NCBI RefSeq assembly: GCF_047675955.1
Contig: NC_132904.1
Coordinates: 59,515,435 to 59,579,434, forward strand
Direction: 5' to 3'
DNA from: Chlorocebus sabaeus
Lineage: Eukaryota; Chordata; Mammalia; Primates; Cercopithecidae
DNA: 64,000 nt
Part shown: positions 1-12,600 of the stretch, piece after piece
Layout: each line of letters begins with the position of its first letter
Position numbering within the stretch: the first letter of the stretch is position 1
Position numbers and translations under genes: made by a program
The notes under the pieces: generated by a model
What the model saw: the letters and a program-made list of their open reading frames with translations, nothing else
Told to the model about the DNA's origin: nothing
The model's database searches: none

Positions 1-1450
1 AAGGAATTGTGTAACTCTGAGAAATGAATTCATAAATCACAAAGAAACTTCTCAGAAAACTTCTTTCTAGTTTTTCTGTGAGGATATTTCCTTTTTCACC
101 ATTTACCACAATGCGTTTGCAAACAGCCCTTTGCAGATTCCACAAAAATAGTGTTAGCAAACTGCTCCATTAAAAGAAATGTGTAAATCTGCGAGATGAA
201 TTCACACATCACAAAGCAGTTTCTCAGAAAGCTTCTTTTTGGTTTTGGTCTGAGGATATGTAATTTGCCAGCATAGGCTTCAAAGCACTCCCAAATATCC
301 TATTGCAGATTCCAGGAAAATAGTGTTATCTATCAAATTGCCAGTGGAAACAACAGTGTAACTCTGTGAGATGAATTCACAGTAAGATTATCTCTCAGAA
401 TGCTTCCTTCTTGTTTTTATCTGAGGATATTTCCTAGGCCTCAATGTGCTCCCACATATGCCTTTCCAGATTCCACGAAAACAGTATTACCAAACTCCTC
501 CTTGAAAACACAGGTGTATTTTTGTGAAATGAATTCACATATCACAAAGACATTTCTCAGAGGGCTTCTTTCTAGATTTTATCTGAGGATAATTCCTTTG
601 TCACCATAGACTTCAATGTACTCCCCCATATCCCATTGCAGATTCCAAGAATACAGTGTTAGCAAACTGCTCAGTGAAAAGAACAGGGTAACTCTGTGAG
701 ATGAATTCACACATCACAAAGCAATTTCTCAGAAAGCCTGTTTTTGGTTTTTATCTGAGGATATTTCCCTTGTCATCATAGTCTTCAAGGCACTCCCATA
801 GATCCTGTTGCAGATTCCAGGAGAACGTTGTTGGAAAACTACCCCATGAGGAGAAATATGTAGCTCTGTGAGTTGAATTCATACATCACAAACCAGTTTC
901 TCAAAAATCTTCTTTCTAGTTATATATGAGGATATTTCCTTTGTCACCTTGAGCTTCAATGTGCTACCAAATATCTTCTTGCAGATTCCACGAAAACGGT
1001 GTTAGGAAACTTCAACATGAAAAGAGATGTGTAACTCTGTGAGATGAATTAACACACTGCAAACCTGGCTCTCAGAAAGCTTATTTCTTGTTTTTAGCTG
1101 AGGATGTTTCCTTTGGCACCATATACTTCAAACTGCTCCCAGGTATTCCATTGCAGATCTCAAGAAAACAGTGTTAGCAAACTGCTCAATGAAAAGAACA
1201 ATGTAACATTGTGAGATGAATTCACACATCACAAAGCAGTTTCTCAGAAAGCTTCTTTCTAATTTTTATGGGAGGATATTTCCTTTGCAGGCATAGTATT
1301 CAATGTGATCCAAAATATCCCTTCTCAGATTGCAAAAAAGAGTTCTATGAAACTGCTCCCTGAAAAGAATCAAGTAACTCAGTGAGATGAATTCACACAT
1401 CACAAGGCTGTTTCTCAGAAAGCTTCTTTCTAGTTTTTGTCAGAGAATAT

Positions 1451-1467
1451 TTCCTTTTTCACCATAG
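1451..1467 (+). other. pJ-alpha-type motif
   Basis: TTCCTTTTTCACCATAG, an exact match to the 17-base motif TTCCTTTTYCACCRTAG as I recall it. It occurs at the monomer position that holds the CENP-B box in box-bearing monomers. Confidence 0.7.
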
Positions 1468-2830
1468 GCCTCAAAGCGATCCCAAAAATCCCATTGAAGA
1501 TTCCAAGAAAAACATGTAAACAAACTGCTCAATAAAAGCAAAGGTGAAACTCTGTGAGATGAGTTCACACATCACAAAGCAGTTTCTCAGAACGCTTCTT
1601 TCTAGTTTTTATCTGAGGATATATTCCTTGTTATCATAGGCCTCAATTTACTCTCAAATATCCCTTTGCAGATTCCAGGAACACAATGTTAGCAAACTGC
1701 TCCATGAAGAGAAGCAAGTAACTCTGTGAGATGATTTCACACATCACAAAGTAGTTTCTCAGAAAGCTTCTTTCTAGTTTTTGTCAGAGGATATTTCCTT
1801 TGTCACCATAGGCTTCATTGTGACCCAAAATATCCCTTCTCAGATTCCCCAAAAGCAGTGCAACCAAAGTACTCCATGAAGAGAATCCTGTAACTCTGTG
1901 AGATGAATTCACACATCACAAAGCAGTTTCTCAGAAATCTTTTATCTAGTTTTTATTGAGGATATTTTCTTTGTCACCATAGGCTTCCATGTGCTCCGAA
2001 TATCCTACTGCCGACTTCAGGAAAACAGTGTTAGCAAACTGCTTCACGAAAATAATGGTGAAATTCTTTGAGATGCATTCACACATCACAAAGCCGTTTC
2101 TCAGAAAGCTTCTCTGTAATATTCTTCAGAAGATATTTCCTTTTTCACTGTAGGCGTAATATGCTCCTAAATTTCCTCTTGTAGATTCCACGAAAACAAT
2201 GTTACTAAACTGCTCCATGAAAAGACAGGTGTATCTCTGTGAGATGAATTCACACATTATAAAGAAGTTTCTTAGAGGGCTTCTTTCTAGTTTTAATCTG
2301 AGGATATATCCTTTGCCACCATAGGCTTCAATGTGCTCCCAAATATCCCATTGCAGATTCTAAGGAACCAGCATTAGCAAACTGCTCAGTGAAAAGAACA
2401 GTGTAACTCTGTGACATGAATTCACACATCACAGAGCAATTTCTCAGAAAGTCTCTCTTTGGTTTCTATCTGAGGATATTTCCCTTGTCATCATAGGCTT
2501 CAAGGTGCTCCCTAGATCCTGTTGCAGATTCCACGAGAACGTTGTTAGCAAACTACTCCATGAAAAGCAAAGTGTAACTCTGCAAGATAAATTCATACAT
2601 CACAAAGCAGTTTCTCAGAAAGTTTATTTCTAGTTTTTATATGAGGATATTTCCTTTGTCACCGTGAGCTTCAATGTGCTCAAAATAACCCATTGCAGAT
2701 CCCAAGAAACCGGTGATAGGAAACTGCTCAATGAATAGAACAGTGTAACTCTCTGACATGAATTCGCACATCACAAAGCAGTTTCTCAGACAGCTTTTTT
2801 CTAGTTTTTATCTGAGGATAGTTCCTCTTT

Positions 2831-3600
2831 CACCTGAATAGCCCTCAATGCACTCATGACTATACCTTTGCAGATTCCACAAAAATAGTGTTAGCAAACT
2901 GCTCAATGGAAAGAAAGGTGTAACTGTGGGAGATGAATTCACACATCATAAAGCAGTTTCTGAGAAAGCTTCCTTTTGTTTTTTACCTGATTGTATTTCA
3001 TTTGTCACCGTAGGCTTCAATGCGCACCCAAATATCCTATTGCAGATTTCACAAAAGCGATGTTAGGAAACTTCAGCATGAAAATAAGTGTGTAATTCTG
3101 TAAGATGAATTCACACATGACAAAGACGTTTTTCAGAAAGTTTCTTTCTTGTTTTTAATGAGGATATTTCCTTTGTCACCATATGCTTCAAAGTGCTCAC
3201 AAATATTCCATTGCAGATCCAAAGAAAACAGTGTTATCAAACTGCACTATGACAGGAACAATGTAACTTTGTGAGATGAATTCACACATCAATTAGCAGT
3301 TTCTGAGAAAGCTTCTTTCTAGTTTTTATGCGGGGATATTTCCTTTGTCACCATAGTCTTGAATGTGATCCAAAATATCCTTTCTTAGATTCCCAAAAAA
3401 GAGTGCTACCAAACTGCTACATGAAAAGGATCATGTAGCTCAGTGAGATGAATTCATACACCACAAAGCTGTTTCTCAGAAAGCTTCTTTCTAGTTTTTA
3501 TCAGAGAATATTTCCTTTGTCACCATAGGCCGCAAAGCAATCCCGAATATCCCATTGCAGATTCCAAGAAAAACATGCTAACAAACTCCTCAATGAAAAG
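2831..3600 (-). repeat. Inverted partner of the segment just right of the breakpoint
   Basis: Read on the minus strand, this stretch gives the same succession of monomer variants as about 9,650-10,430. First comes a monomer with GTTTTTCTTGGAATCTGC and GATATTC. Next is one with GAGCTACATGATCC followed by CATGTAGCAGTTT. Then one with the rare CATTGTTCCTGTCATAG. Finally one ends in CCTATTCAGGTGA. The rare CTATGACAGGAACAATG on the plus strand near 3,250 is the most telling shared variant. Divergence is visible, so this is a collinear copy and not a perfect palindrome arm. Confidence 0.8.
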
Positions 3601-4800
3601 AATGGTGTAATTGTGTGAGATGAATTCACACATCACAAATAAGTTTCTCAGAAAGCTTCTTATATGAGGATATTTCCTTTCTCACCGTGAGTTTTAATGT
3701 GCTCCCAAATATCCCATTGCAGATCCCAAGAAAACAGTGTTAGGAAACTGCTCAGTGAAAAGAATAGTGTAACTCTGTGAGATGAAATCACACATCACAG
3801 AGCAGTTTCTCAGACAACTTCTTTCCAATTTTTATCTGAGGATGGTTCGTTTTTCACCTGAATAGGCCTCAATGCACTCATGAAAATACCTTTGCAGAAT
3901 CCACACAAACAGTGTTAGCAAATTGCTCAATGAACAGAAAGGTGTAACTGTGGGAAATGAATACACACATCACAAAGCGGTTTCCCAGAAAGCTTCTTTT
4001 TGGTTTTGAGCTGATCATATTTCCTTGTCGTCATAAGCTTCAATGCGCTCCCATATATCCTACTCCAGATTCCACGAAAACGGTGTTAGGAAACTTCAAC
4101 ATGAAAAGAATGTGTTGCTCTGTGAGATGAATTCACACATGACCAAGAAGTTTCCCCAAAAGTTTCTTGTTTTGAACTGAGGATATTTCCTTTGTCAAAA
4201 TACGCTTCAAAGTGCTCCCAAATATTCCATTGCAGATCCCAAGAAAACAGTGTTAGCAAACTGCTCAGGGAAAAGAACAATGTACCTTTGTGAGATGAAT
4301 CTACACATCACAATGCAGTTTCTAAGAAAGCTTCTGTCTAGTTGTTATCTGAGGATATGACCTTTGTCACTATAAGCTTCAAAGTGCTCCCAAATATCCG
4401 ATTGCTGATTCAATGAAAATGGTGTTAGAAAACTGCTATATGAAAAGAAATGTGTAACTGTGAGATGAATTTACACAGCACAAACACGTTTCTCAGAAAG
4501 CTTCCTTCTTGTTTTTAACTGAGGATATTTCTTTTGACACCATAGGGCTCAATATGCTCGCGAACATACCTTTGCAGATTCCAAGAAAATAGTGTAAGCA
4601 AACTGCTCAATGAAAAGAAAGGTGTACGTCTGTGAGATAAATTCACACATCAGAAAGCTGTTTCTCAGAAATCTTCTTTCGAGATTTATCTGAGAATATT
4701 TCCTTTTTCAAAATAGACCTCAAAGTGTTCCCGAATATCTCATTGCAGATTCCAAGAAAAACGTATTAACAAACTGCTCAGTGAAAAGAATGGTGTAACT

Positions 4801-4905
4801 GTGAGAGATGAATTCACAAATCACAAAGCAGTTTCTCAGAAAGCTTCTTTCTCATTTTTATTTGCAGATTCCATGAAAACCATGTTAGCAAACTGCTCCA
4901 TGAAT
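4801..4905 (-). repeat. Truncated monomer with an internal deletion of about 53 bp
   Basis: CTTCTTTCTCATTTTTA passes directly into TTTGCAGATTCCATG at 4860/4861. In neighbouring monomers these two stretches are separated by the GAGGATATTTCCTTTGTCACC and CTTCAATG segments. The missing part includes the position equivalent to the pJ-alpha or CENP-B site. This deletion and a smaller one near 3,660 explain why marker spacing across this region is not a multiple of 171. Confidence 0.8.
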
Positions 4906-6021
4906 AGGAACGTGTAACTCTGTGAGATAATTTCACCCATTATGAAGAACTTTCTCAGAAAGATTCCTTCCAATTTTTATCAGAGGACATTTCCTTTGTC
5001 ACCATTAGGCTTCATTGCAATCCAAAATATCCCTTCTCAGATTCCCCAAAAGCAGTGCTACCAAACTGGTCTATGAAGACAATCTTGTAACTCTCTGAGA
5101 TGAATTCACAGACCACAAAGTAGTTTCTCAGAAAGCTTCTTTCTAGCTGTTATCTGAGGATACTACCTTTGTCACCATAGGCTTCAATGCGCTCCCAATA
5201 TCCTACTGCTGATTCCAGGAAAATAGTGTTAGAAAACTGTTCCATTAAAATAATGGTGTAACTATTTGAGATGCATTCACACATCACAAAGCAGTTTCTC
5301 AGAAAGCTTCTTTCTAGTTATCATCGTAGGATATTTCCCTTTTCACAATAGGTGTAATACGCTCCCAAATTTCGTCTTGCAGATTCCATGAAAACAGTGT
5401 TAGCAAACTCCTCCGTGTAAAGACACGTGTATCTCTGTGAGATGAATTCACACATTTCAAAGAAGTTTCTCAGAGGGCTTCGTTCTAGTTTTTATCTGAG
5501 TATACTTCCTTTGTCACCATATGCTTCAATGCTCTGTCAAATATCCGATTGCAGATTCCAAGAAAACAGTTTTAGCAAACTGCTCAATGCAAAGAACAGT
5601 GAAACTCTGTGAGATGAATTCACAAGTCACAAAGCAATTTCTCAGAAAGCGATTTTTATTTGAAGTTAATTCCCTTGTCATTGTAGGTTTCAAGGCGCTC
5701 CCATAGATCCTGCTGCAGATACCACGAGAAGGTTGTCAGCAAGCCACCCCATGAAAAGAAATGTGTGGCTCTGTGAAATGAATTCACACATCACAAACCA
5801 GTTTCTCAGAAAGCTTCTTTCTAGTTTTTGTATGAGGATATTTCCTTTGTCACCGTGAGCTCAATGTGTTCCAAAATATCCCATTGCAGATCCCAAGAAA
5901 ACAGTGTTAGAAAACTGCTGAATGAAAACATCAGTGTAATTCTGTGACATGAATTCACACCTCATAAAGCAGTTTCTAAGACAGTTTCTTTCTAGTTTTT
6001 ATCTGAAGATAGTTCCTTTTT

Positions 6022-8082
6022 CACCTGAATAGGCCTTAATGCAATCGCAAACATAAATTCACAGATTCCACAAAAGTAGTGTTAGCAAACTGCTCAATGA
6101 AAAGAAAGGTGTAACTGTGGGTGATGAATTCTCACATCACAAAGTAGTTTTCCAGAAAGCTTCTTTTTGGTTTTTACCTGATCAAATTTCCCTTGTCACC
6201 ATAGACATCAATGCACACCCAAACATCCTATTGCCGATTGCACAAAAACGGTGTTAGGAAACTTCAACATGAAAAGAAATGTGTAACTCTGTGAGATGAA
6301 TTAACACGGTACAAACTGGTTTCTCAGAAAGCTTATTTCTTGTTTTTAACTCAGGATATTTCCTTTATCACCATACGCTTCAATGCGCTCCCACATACTC
6401 CATAGCAGATCCCAAGAAAACAGCATTAGCAAACTGCTCAGTGAAAAGAACAATGTAACTTGTGAGATGAATTCACACATCACAAAACAGTTTCCCAGAA
6501 TGCTTCTTTCTAGTTTTTGTGGGAGGATATTTCCTTTGTCACCATAGTCTTCAATGTGATCCAAAATATTCCTTCTCAGATTCCTGAAAAACAGTGCTAC
6601 CAAACTGCTCCCTGACAGGAATAGTGAAGCTCAGTTAGATGAATTCACACATCACAAAGCTTTCTGAGAAAGCTTCATTCTAGTTTTTATCAGAGAATAT
6701 TTCCTTTTACACCATAGGCCTCAAAGCAATCCTGAATTTCCCATTGCAGAATCGAAGAAAAACGTGTTAACAAACTTCTCAATGAAAAGGACGGTGTAAA
6801 TATGTGAGATGAATTCACACACCACAAAGCATTTTCTCAGAAATCTTCTTTCTCGTTTTTAACTGAGGATATTTCCTATGTCATCATAGGCCACAGTGCA
6901 CTCTCAAATATCCCTTTGCAGATTCCACGAAAACAATGTTAGAAAACTGCTCAATGAATAGAAAGGTGGAATTCTGTGAGATGCAATCACACATCACAAA
7001 GAAGTTTCTCAGCGGGATCCTTCTAGTTTTTATCAGAGGATATTTCCTTTGTCACCATAGGCTTCAATGCACTCTCAAATATCCCTTCTCAGATTCCCCA
7101 AAAGCAGTGCAACCAAACTGCTCCATGAAGAGAATCTTGTAACTCTGTGAGATAAATTCATACATCACAAAGCAGTTTCTCAGAAAGCTTCTTTCTAGTT
7201 GCTATCTGAGGATATTTCCTTCGTTACCATAGGCTTCAATGTGCTCCCAATATCCTTCTGCGTTTTCTAGGAAAACAGTCTTAGCAAACTGCTCTATGAA
7301 AATAATGGTGTAACTCTTTGAGATGCATTCACACATCACAAAGCAGTTTCTCAGAAAGCTTCTTTCTAGTTTTCATGGGAGGATATTTCCTTTTTCACCG
7401 TAGGCATAATATGCTCCCAAATTTCTTCTTGCAGATTCAGTGAAAACAGTGTTAGCAAGCTGCTCCATGAAAATACAGGTGTATTTCTGTGAGATGAATT
7501 CACACATTACAAAGAATTTTTTCAGAGGGCTTCTTTCTTGTTTTTATCTGAGGATATTTACTTTATCACCATAGGCTTCAATGCACTCCCAAATATCCCA
7601 TTGCAGATTCCAAGAAAACAGTGTTAGCAAACTACTCAGTGAAAAGAACAGTTTAACTCTGTGAGATGAATTCACATATCACAAAGCAATTTCTCAGAAA
7701 GCCTCTTTTTGGTTTTGATCAGAGGATATTTCCCTCGTCATCATAGGCTTCAAGGTGATCCCGTAGATACTGTTGCAGATTCCATGAGAACGATGTTAGC
7801 AAACTACTCCAAGAAAAGAAATGTGTAATTCTGTGATACGAATTCATACATCACAAACCAGTTTCTCAGAAAGCTTCTTTCTAGTTTTTGTATGATGATA
7901 GTTCCTTTATCACCGTGAGCTTCAATTCACTCCCAAATACCCCATGAAAGATCCCAAGAAAACAGTGTTAGGAAACTGTTCAAAGAAAAGAACAGTGGAA
8001 CTCTGTGACATGAATTCACACATCACAAAGAAGTTTCTCAAACAGCTTCTTTCTGGTTTTTATCTGAGAAAAGTTCCTTTTT
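6022..8082 (-). repeat. One 12-monomer higher-order unit of block 1
   Basis: Marked by two successive CACCTGAATAGG variants 2,061 bp apart (12 x 171.7). Two independent markers give the same period: CAAGG at 5691 and 7751 (2,060 bp) and GTGATCCAAAATAT at 1305 and 3365 (2,060 bp). Other intervals differ: 1,024 bp (6 monomers), 1,725 bp (10 monomers), about 2,399 bp (14 monomers) and about 3,190 bp (about 19 monomers with deletions). The unit length is therefore variable. The ends given are marker positions, not natural unit boundaries. Confidence 0.75.
7387..7403 (+). other. pJ-alpha-type motif
   Basis: TTCCTTTTTCACCGTAG, exact to the degenerate motif (R = G). It lies in the monomer with GGCATAATATGCTCC, the type cut by the orientation breakpoint at 9,639. 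Confidence 0.7.
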
Positions 8083-8586
8083 CACCTGAATAGGCCTTAA
8101 TATGCTTACATATATACCTTCACAGATACCACAAAAATAGTGTTAGTAAAGTGCTCAATGAAAAGAAAGGTGTAACTGTGGGAGATGAATTCACACATCA
8201 CAAAGCAGTTTCCCAGAAAGCTTCTTTTTGGTTTTCACCTGGTATTTCCCTTGTCACCGTAGGCTTCAATGCTCACCCAAATATCCTATTGTAGATTCCA
8301 TGAAAATGGTGTTAGGAAACTTCAACAAGATAGTAAATGTGTAACTCTGTGAGATGAATTTACACATGACAAAGAAGTTTCTCAGAAAGCATCTTTCTAG
8401 TTTTCATCTGAGGATTTTTCCTTTGTCAACATAGGCTTCAAAGTGCTCCCGAATATCGTCTTGTAGATAAAATGAAAACGGTGTTAGCAAACTGCTCCAT
8501 GAAAAGAAACGTGTAACTCTGTGAGATGAATTAACACAGCACAAACTGGCTTCTCAGAAAACTTTCTGGTTTTTAACTGAGGTTAT

Positions 8587-8603
8587 TTCCTTTTTCACCA
8601 TAG
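8587..8603 (+). other. pJ-alpha-type motif
   Basis: TTCCTTTTTCACCATAG in a block 1 monomer with GGACTCAAGG. Neighbouring monomers mostly have TTTGTCACC, one base away. Confidence 0.7.
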
Positions 8604-9629
8604 GACTCAAGGTGCTCGAAAACAAACCTTTGCAGATTCCAAGAATATAGTGTCAGCAAACCATTCAATGAAAATAATGATGTACAGCTGTGAGGTGAAT
8701 TCACACATCACAAAGCTGTTTCTCAGAGAGCTTCTTTCTGGGTTTATCTGAGAATATTTCCTTTTTCATCATAGGCCTCAAAGCGATCCCGAATATCCCA
8801 TTGCAGATTCCAAGAAAAACGTGTTACAAACTACTCAATGAAAAGAATGGTGTAACTCTGTGAGATGAATTCACACATCACAAAGCAGTTTCTCAGAAAG
8901 CTTCTTTCTAGTTTTTATGGGAGGATATTTCCTTTGTCACCATAGTCTTCAATGTGATCCAAAATATCTCTTCACAGATTCCCTAAAAAGAGTGCTACCA
9001 AACTGCTCCATGAAAAGTATCATGTAACACAGAGAAATGAATTCACAAATCACAAAGCTGTTTCTCAGAAAGCTTCTTTCTAGTTTTTATCAGAGAATAT
9101 TTCAATTTTTACCATAGGCCTCAAAGCGATCCTGAATATCCCATTGCAGATACCAAGAAAAACGTGTGAAAAAACTGCTCAATGAAAAGAATGTTGTAGC
9201 TTTGTGAGATGAATTCACACATCACAAAGCAGTTTCTCAGAAAGCTTCTTTCTAGTTTTTATCTGAGGATATTTCCTTTGTCACTATAGGCCTCAATGTA
9301 CTCTCAAATATCCCTTTGCAGATTCCATGAAAACAATGTTAACACACTGCTCCATGAATAGAAACGTGTAACTGTGAGATGAATTCACACATCACAAAGC
9401 AGTTTCTCAGAAAGCTTCTTTCTAGTTATTATCTAAGGATATTTCCTTTGTCACCATAGGCTTCAATGCGCTCCCAATATCCTACTGCCGATTCCAGGAA
9501 AACAGTCTTAGCAAACTGCTCCATGAAAATGATGATGTAACTCTTTGAGATGCATTCATACATCACAAAGCAGTTTCTCAGAAAGCCTCTTTCTAGGTTT
9601 CTTCAGAGGATATTTCCTTTTTCACAGTA

Positions 9630-9651
9630 GGCATAATACACCATATTTTTC
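9630..9651. other. Orientation-switch breakpoint inside the satellite
   Basis: Up to about 9,638 the sequence reads as minus-oriented alphoid (TTTCCTTTTTCACAGTAGGC followed by ATAATA). From about 9,640 it reads as plus-oriented alphoid (ACACCAT, then TTTTTCATTGAGCAGTTTG). No foreign sequence or gap lies between them. The join falls in the middle of a monomer on both sides, so both monomers are partial. A few bases of shared sequence (about 9637-9640) make the exact base uncertain. Confidence 0.92.
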
Positions 9652-12600
9652 ATTGAGCAGTTTGTTAACAGGTTTTTCTTGTAATCTGCAATGGGATATT
9701 CAGGATCGCTTTGAGGCCTATGGTGACAAAGGAAATATTCTCTGATAAAAACTAGAAAGAAGCTTTCTGAGAAACAGCTTTTTGATGTGTGAATTCATCT
9801 CACTGAGCTACATGATCCTTTTCATGTAGCAGTTTAGTAGCACTCTTTTGAGGGAATCTGAGAAGGCATATTTTGGATGACATTGAAAACTATGGTGACA
9901 AAGGAAATATCCTCCCATAAAAACTAGAAAGAAGTTTTCTTAGAAACTGCTTATTGATGTGTGAATTCACCTCACAAAGTTACATTGTTCCTGTCATAGA
10001 GCAGTTTGCTAACGCTGTTTTCTTGGGATCTGCTATGGAATATTTGGGAGTGCTTTGAAGCATATGGTGACAAAGGAAATATCCTCAGTTAAAAACAAGA
10101 AAGAGGCTTTCTGATAAACCACTTTGTCATGTGTGAAATCATCTCACAGAGTTACACATTTCTTTTCGTGTTGAATTTCCCTAACACCGTTTTCATGGAA
10201 TCTGCAATAGGATGTTTGTGTGTGCATTGAAGCCTACAAGTGATAAGGGAAATATGATCAGGTACAAAGCAAAAAGAAGCTTCCTGGGAAAATGCTTTGT
10301 GATGTGTGAATTCATCTCCCACAGTTACACCTTTCTTTTCATTGAGCTGTTTGCTAACACTGTTTTTGTGGAATCTGTAAATTTATATTTGCGAGTGCAT
10401 TGAGGCCTATTCAGGTGACAAAGGAATTATCCTCAGATAAAAACTAGAAAGAAGCTGTCTGAGAAACTTCTTTGTGATGTGTGAATTCATGCCACAGAGT
10501 TACACTGTTCTTTTCATTGAGCAGTTTTCTAACGCTGTTTTCTTGGGATCTGCAATGGGATATTTGGGAGTGCATTAAAGCTCATGGTGACAAAGGAAAT
10601 ATCCTCATATAAAAACTAGAAAGAAGCTTTCTGAGAAACTGGTTTGTGAGGTATGAATACACCTCCCAGAGTTACACATTTCTTTTCATGGAGTAGTTTG
10701 CTAACAACAGTCTTGTGGAATCTGCAACTGGATCTTTAGGGGCGCCTTGAAGCCTATGATGACAAGGGAAATATCCTCAGAAAAAAATCGAAAACAGGCT
10801 TTCTGAGAAATCGCTTTGTGATGTGTGAATTCATCTCACAGAGTTACAGTGTTCTTTTCACTGTGGAGTTTGCTAACATGGTTTTCTTGGAATCTGCAAG
10901 GATATTTATCAGCACATTGAAGTCTATGGTGACAAAGGATATATCCTCAGATAAAAACTAGAAAGAAGCCCTCTGAGAAACATCTTTGTAATGTGTGAAT
11001 TTCTCTCAGAGACATACCCCTGTCTTTTCATGGAGCAGTTTGCTAACACTGTTTTCGTGGAATCTGCAAGAGGAAATTCGGGAGTGTATTATGCCCTTTG
11101 TGAAAATGGAAATATCCTCTGATGAAAACTAGAAAGAAGCCTTCTGAGAAACTACTTTGTGATGTGTGAATTCATGTCACAGAGTTGCACTGTTCTTTGC
11201 ATTGAAATGTTTCCTAAGACTGTTCTTGGGTTCTGCAATGGGATATTTGGGAGCACATTGAAGCTCACTGTGACAAAGGAAATATCCTCAGACAAAAACT
11301 AGAAGGAATCTTTTTGATAAACTGATTTGTGATGTGTGAATACATCTCACACAGTTACACCGGTCTTTTCTTTGAGAAGTTTGTTAACACGTTTTTCCTG
11401 GAATCTGCAATGGGATATTCAGGATCGCTTTGAGTCCTATGGTGAAAAAAGAAATATTCTCTGATAAAAACTAGAAAGAGTCTTTCTGAGAAACAGTTTT
11501 GTGATGTGTTAATTCATCTCACTGAGTTACATGATTCTTTTCTTGGAGCAGTTTGGTAGCACTCTTTTTGGGGAATCTGTGAAGGGATATTTTGGATCAC
11601 ATTGAAGACTATGGTGACAAAGGAAATACCCTCCCAGAAAAACTAGAAAGAAGTTTTCTGAGAAACTGCTTTGTGATGTGTGAATTCATCTCACAAAGTT
11701 ACATTGTTCTTTTCATTGAGCAGTTTGCTAACACTGTTTTCTTGAAATATGCAATGGAATATTTGGGAGTACATTGAAGCGTATGATGACACAGAAAATA
11801 TCCTCAGTTAAAAAGAAGAAATAAGATTTCTGAGAAACCAGTTTCTGCTGTATTAATTCATCTCACAGAGTTACACATTTCTTTTCATGTTGAAGTTTCC
11901 TAACACCGTTTTTGTGGAATCTGCAAGAGGATATTTGGGAGCACATTGAAGCTCATGGTGACAAAGGAAATATCTTTATATAATAAACAGAAAGAAGCTT
12001 TCTGAAAAACTAGTTTGTGATGTATGAATTCATCTGTCAGAGATACACATTTCTTTTCATGGCATAGTTTGCTAACAATGATCTCCTGGAATCTGCAACA
12101 GGATCTATGGGTGCCCCTTGAAGCCTATGGTGACAAAGGAAATATCCTTAGATAAAAACCAAAAAGAGGCTTTCTGAGAAATTGCCTTGTGATGTGTGAT
12201 TTCATTACACAGAGTTACACCATTCTTTTCACTGAGCAGTTTGCTAACACTGTTTTCGTGGAATCTGCAAGAGGATTTTATGAGTGTATTACGCCTATTG
12301 TGAAAAAGGAAATATCCTCCGATGAAAACTAGAAAGAAGCTTTCTGAGAAACTGCTTTGTGATATGTGAATGCATCGCAAAGAGTTACACCATTATTTTT
12401 ATGGAGCATTTTGCTAACACTGATTTCCAGGAATCAACAGTAGGATATTGGGAGCACATTGAAGACTATGGTGACAAAGGAAATACCCTCAGATAACAAC
12501 TAGAAAGAAGCTTTCTGAGAAACTGCTTTGTGATGTGTGAATCCATCTCACAGAGTTACAGGATTCTCTTCATGGAGCAGTTTGGTAGCACTGCTTTTGG

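Larger units (their letters stand above)
1..9639 (-). repeat. Alpha satellite block 1, minus orientation
   Basis: Continuous alphoid monomers whose usual reading direction lies on the minus strand. On the plus strand each monomer shows GAATTCACACATCACAAAG, then TTTCTCAGAAAGCTTC, then GAGGATATTTCCTTTGTCAC, then GCAGATTCC, about every 171 bp. Several monomer types are distinguishable. One has CACCTGAATAGG (starts 2831, 3855, 6022, 8083). One has GTGATCCAAAATAT (1305, 3365, 6555, 8954). One has CTTCAAGG after TCCCTTGTCAT-like sequence (CAAGG at 786, 2511, 5691, 7751). Their order is conserved, so this is a higher-order array and not random monomeric satellite. Small deletions occur near 3660 and 4861. 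No gene is seen in the block. Confidence 0.95.

Noticed and set aside
9500..9800. Perfect palindrome or hairpin centred on the orientation switch
   Set aside because: Sequences directly flanking 9,639 come from different monomer positions and do not pair with each other. The inverted match of the right side is about 6 kb away, at 2.8-3.6 kb.
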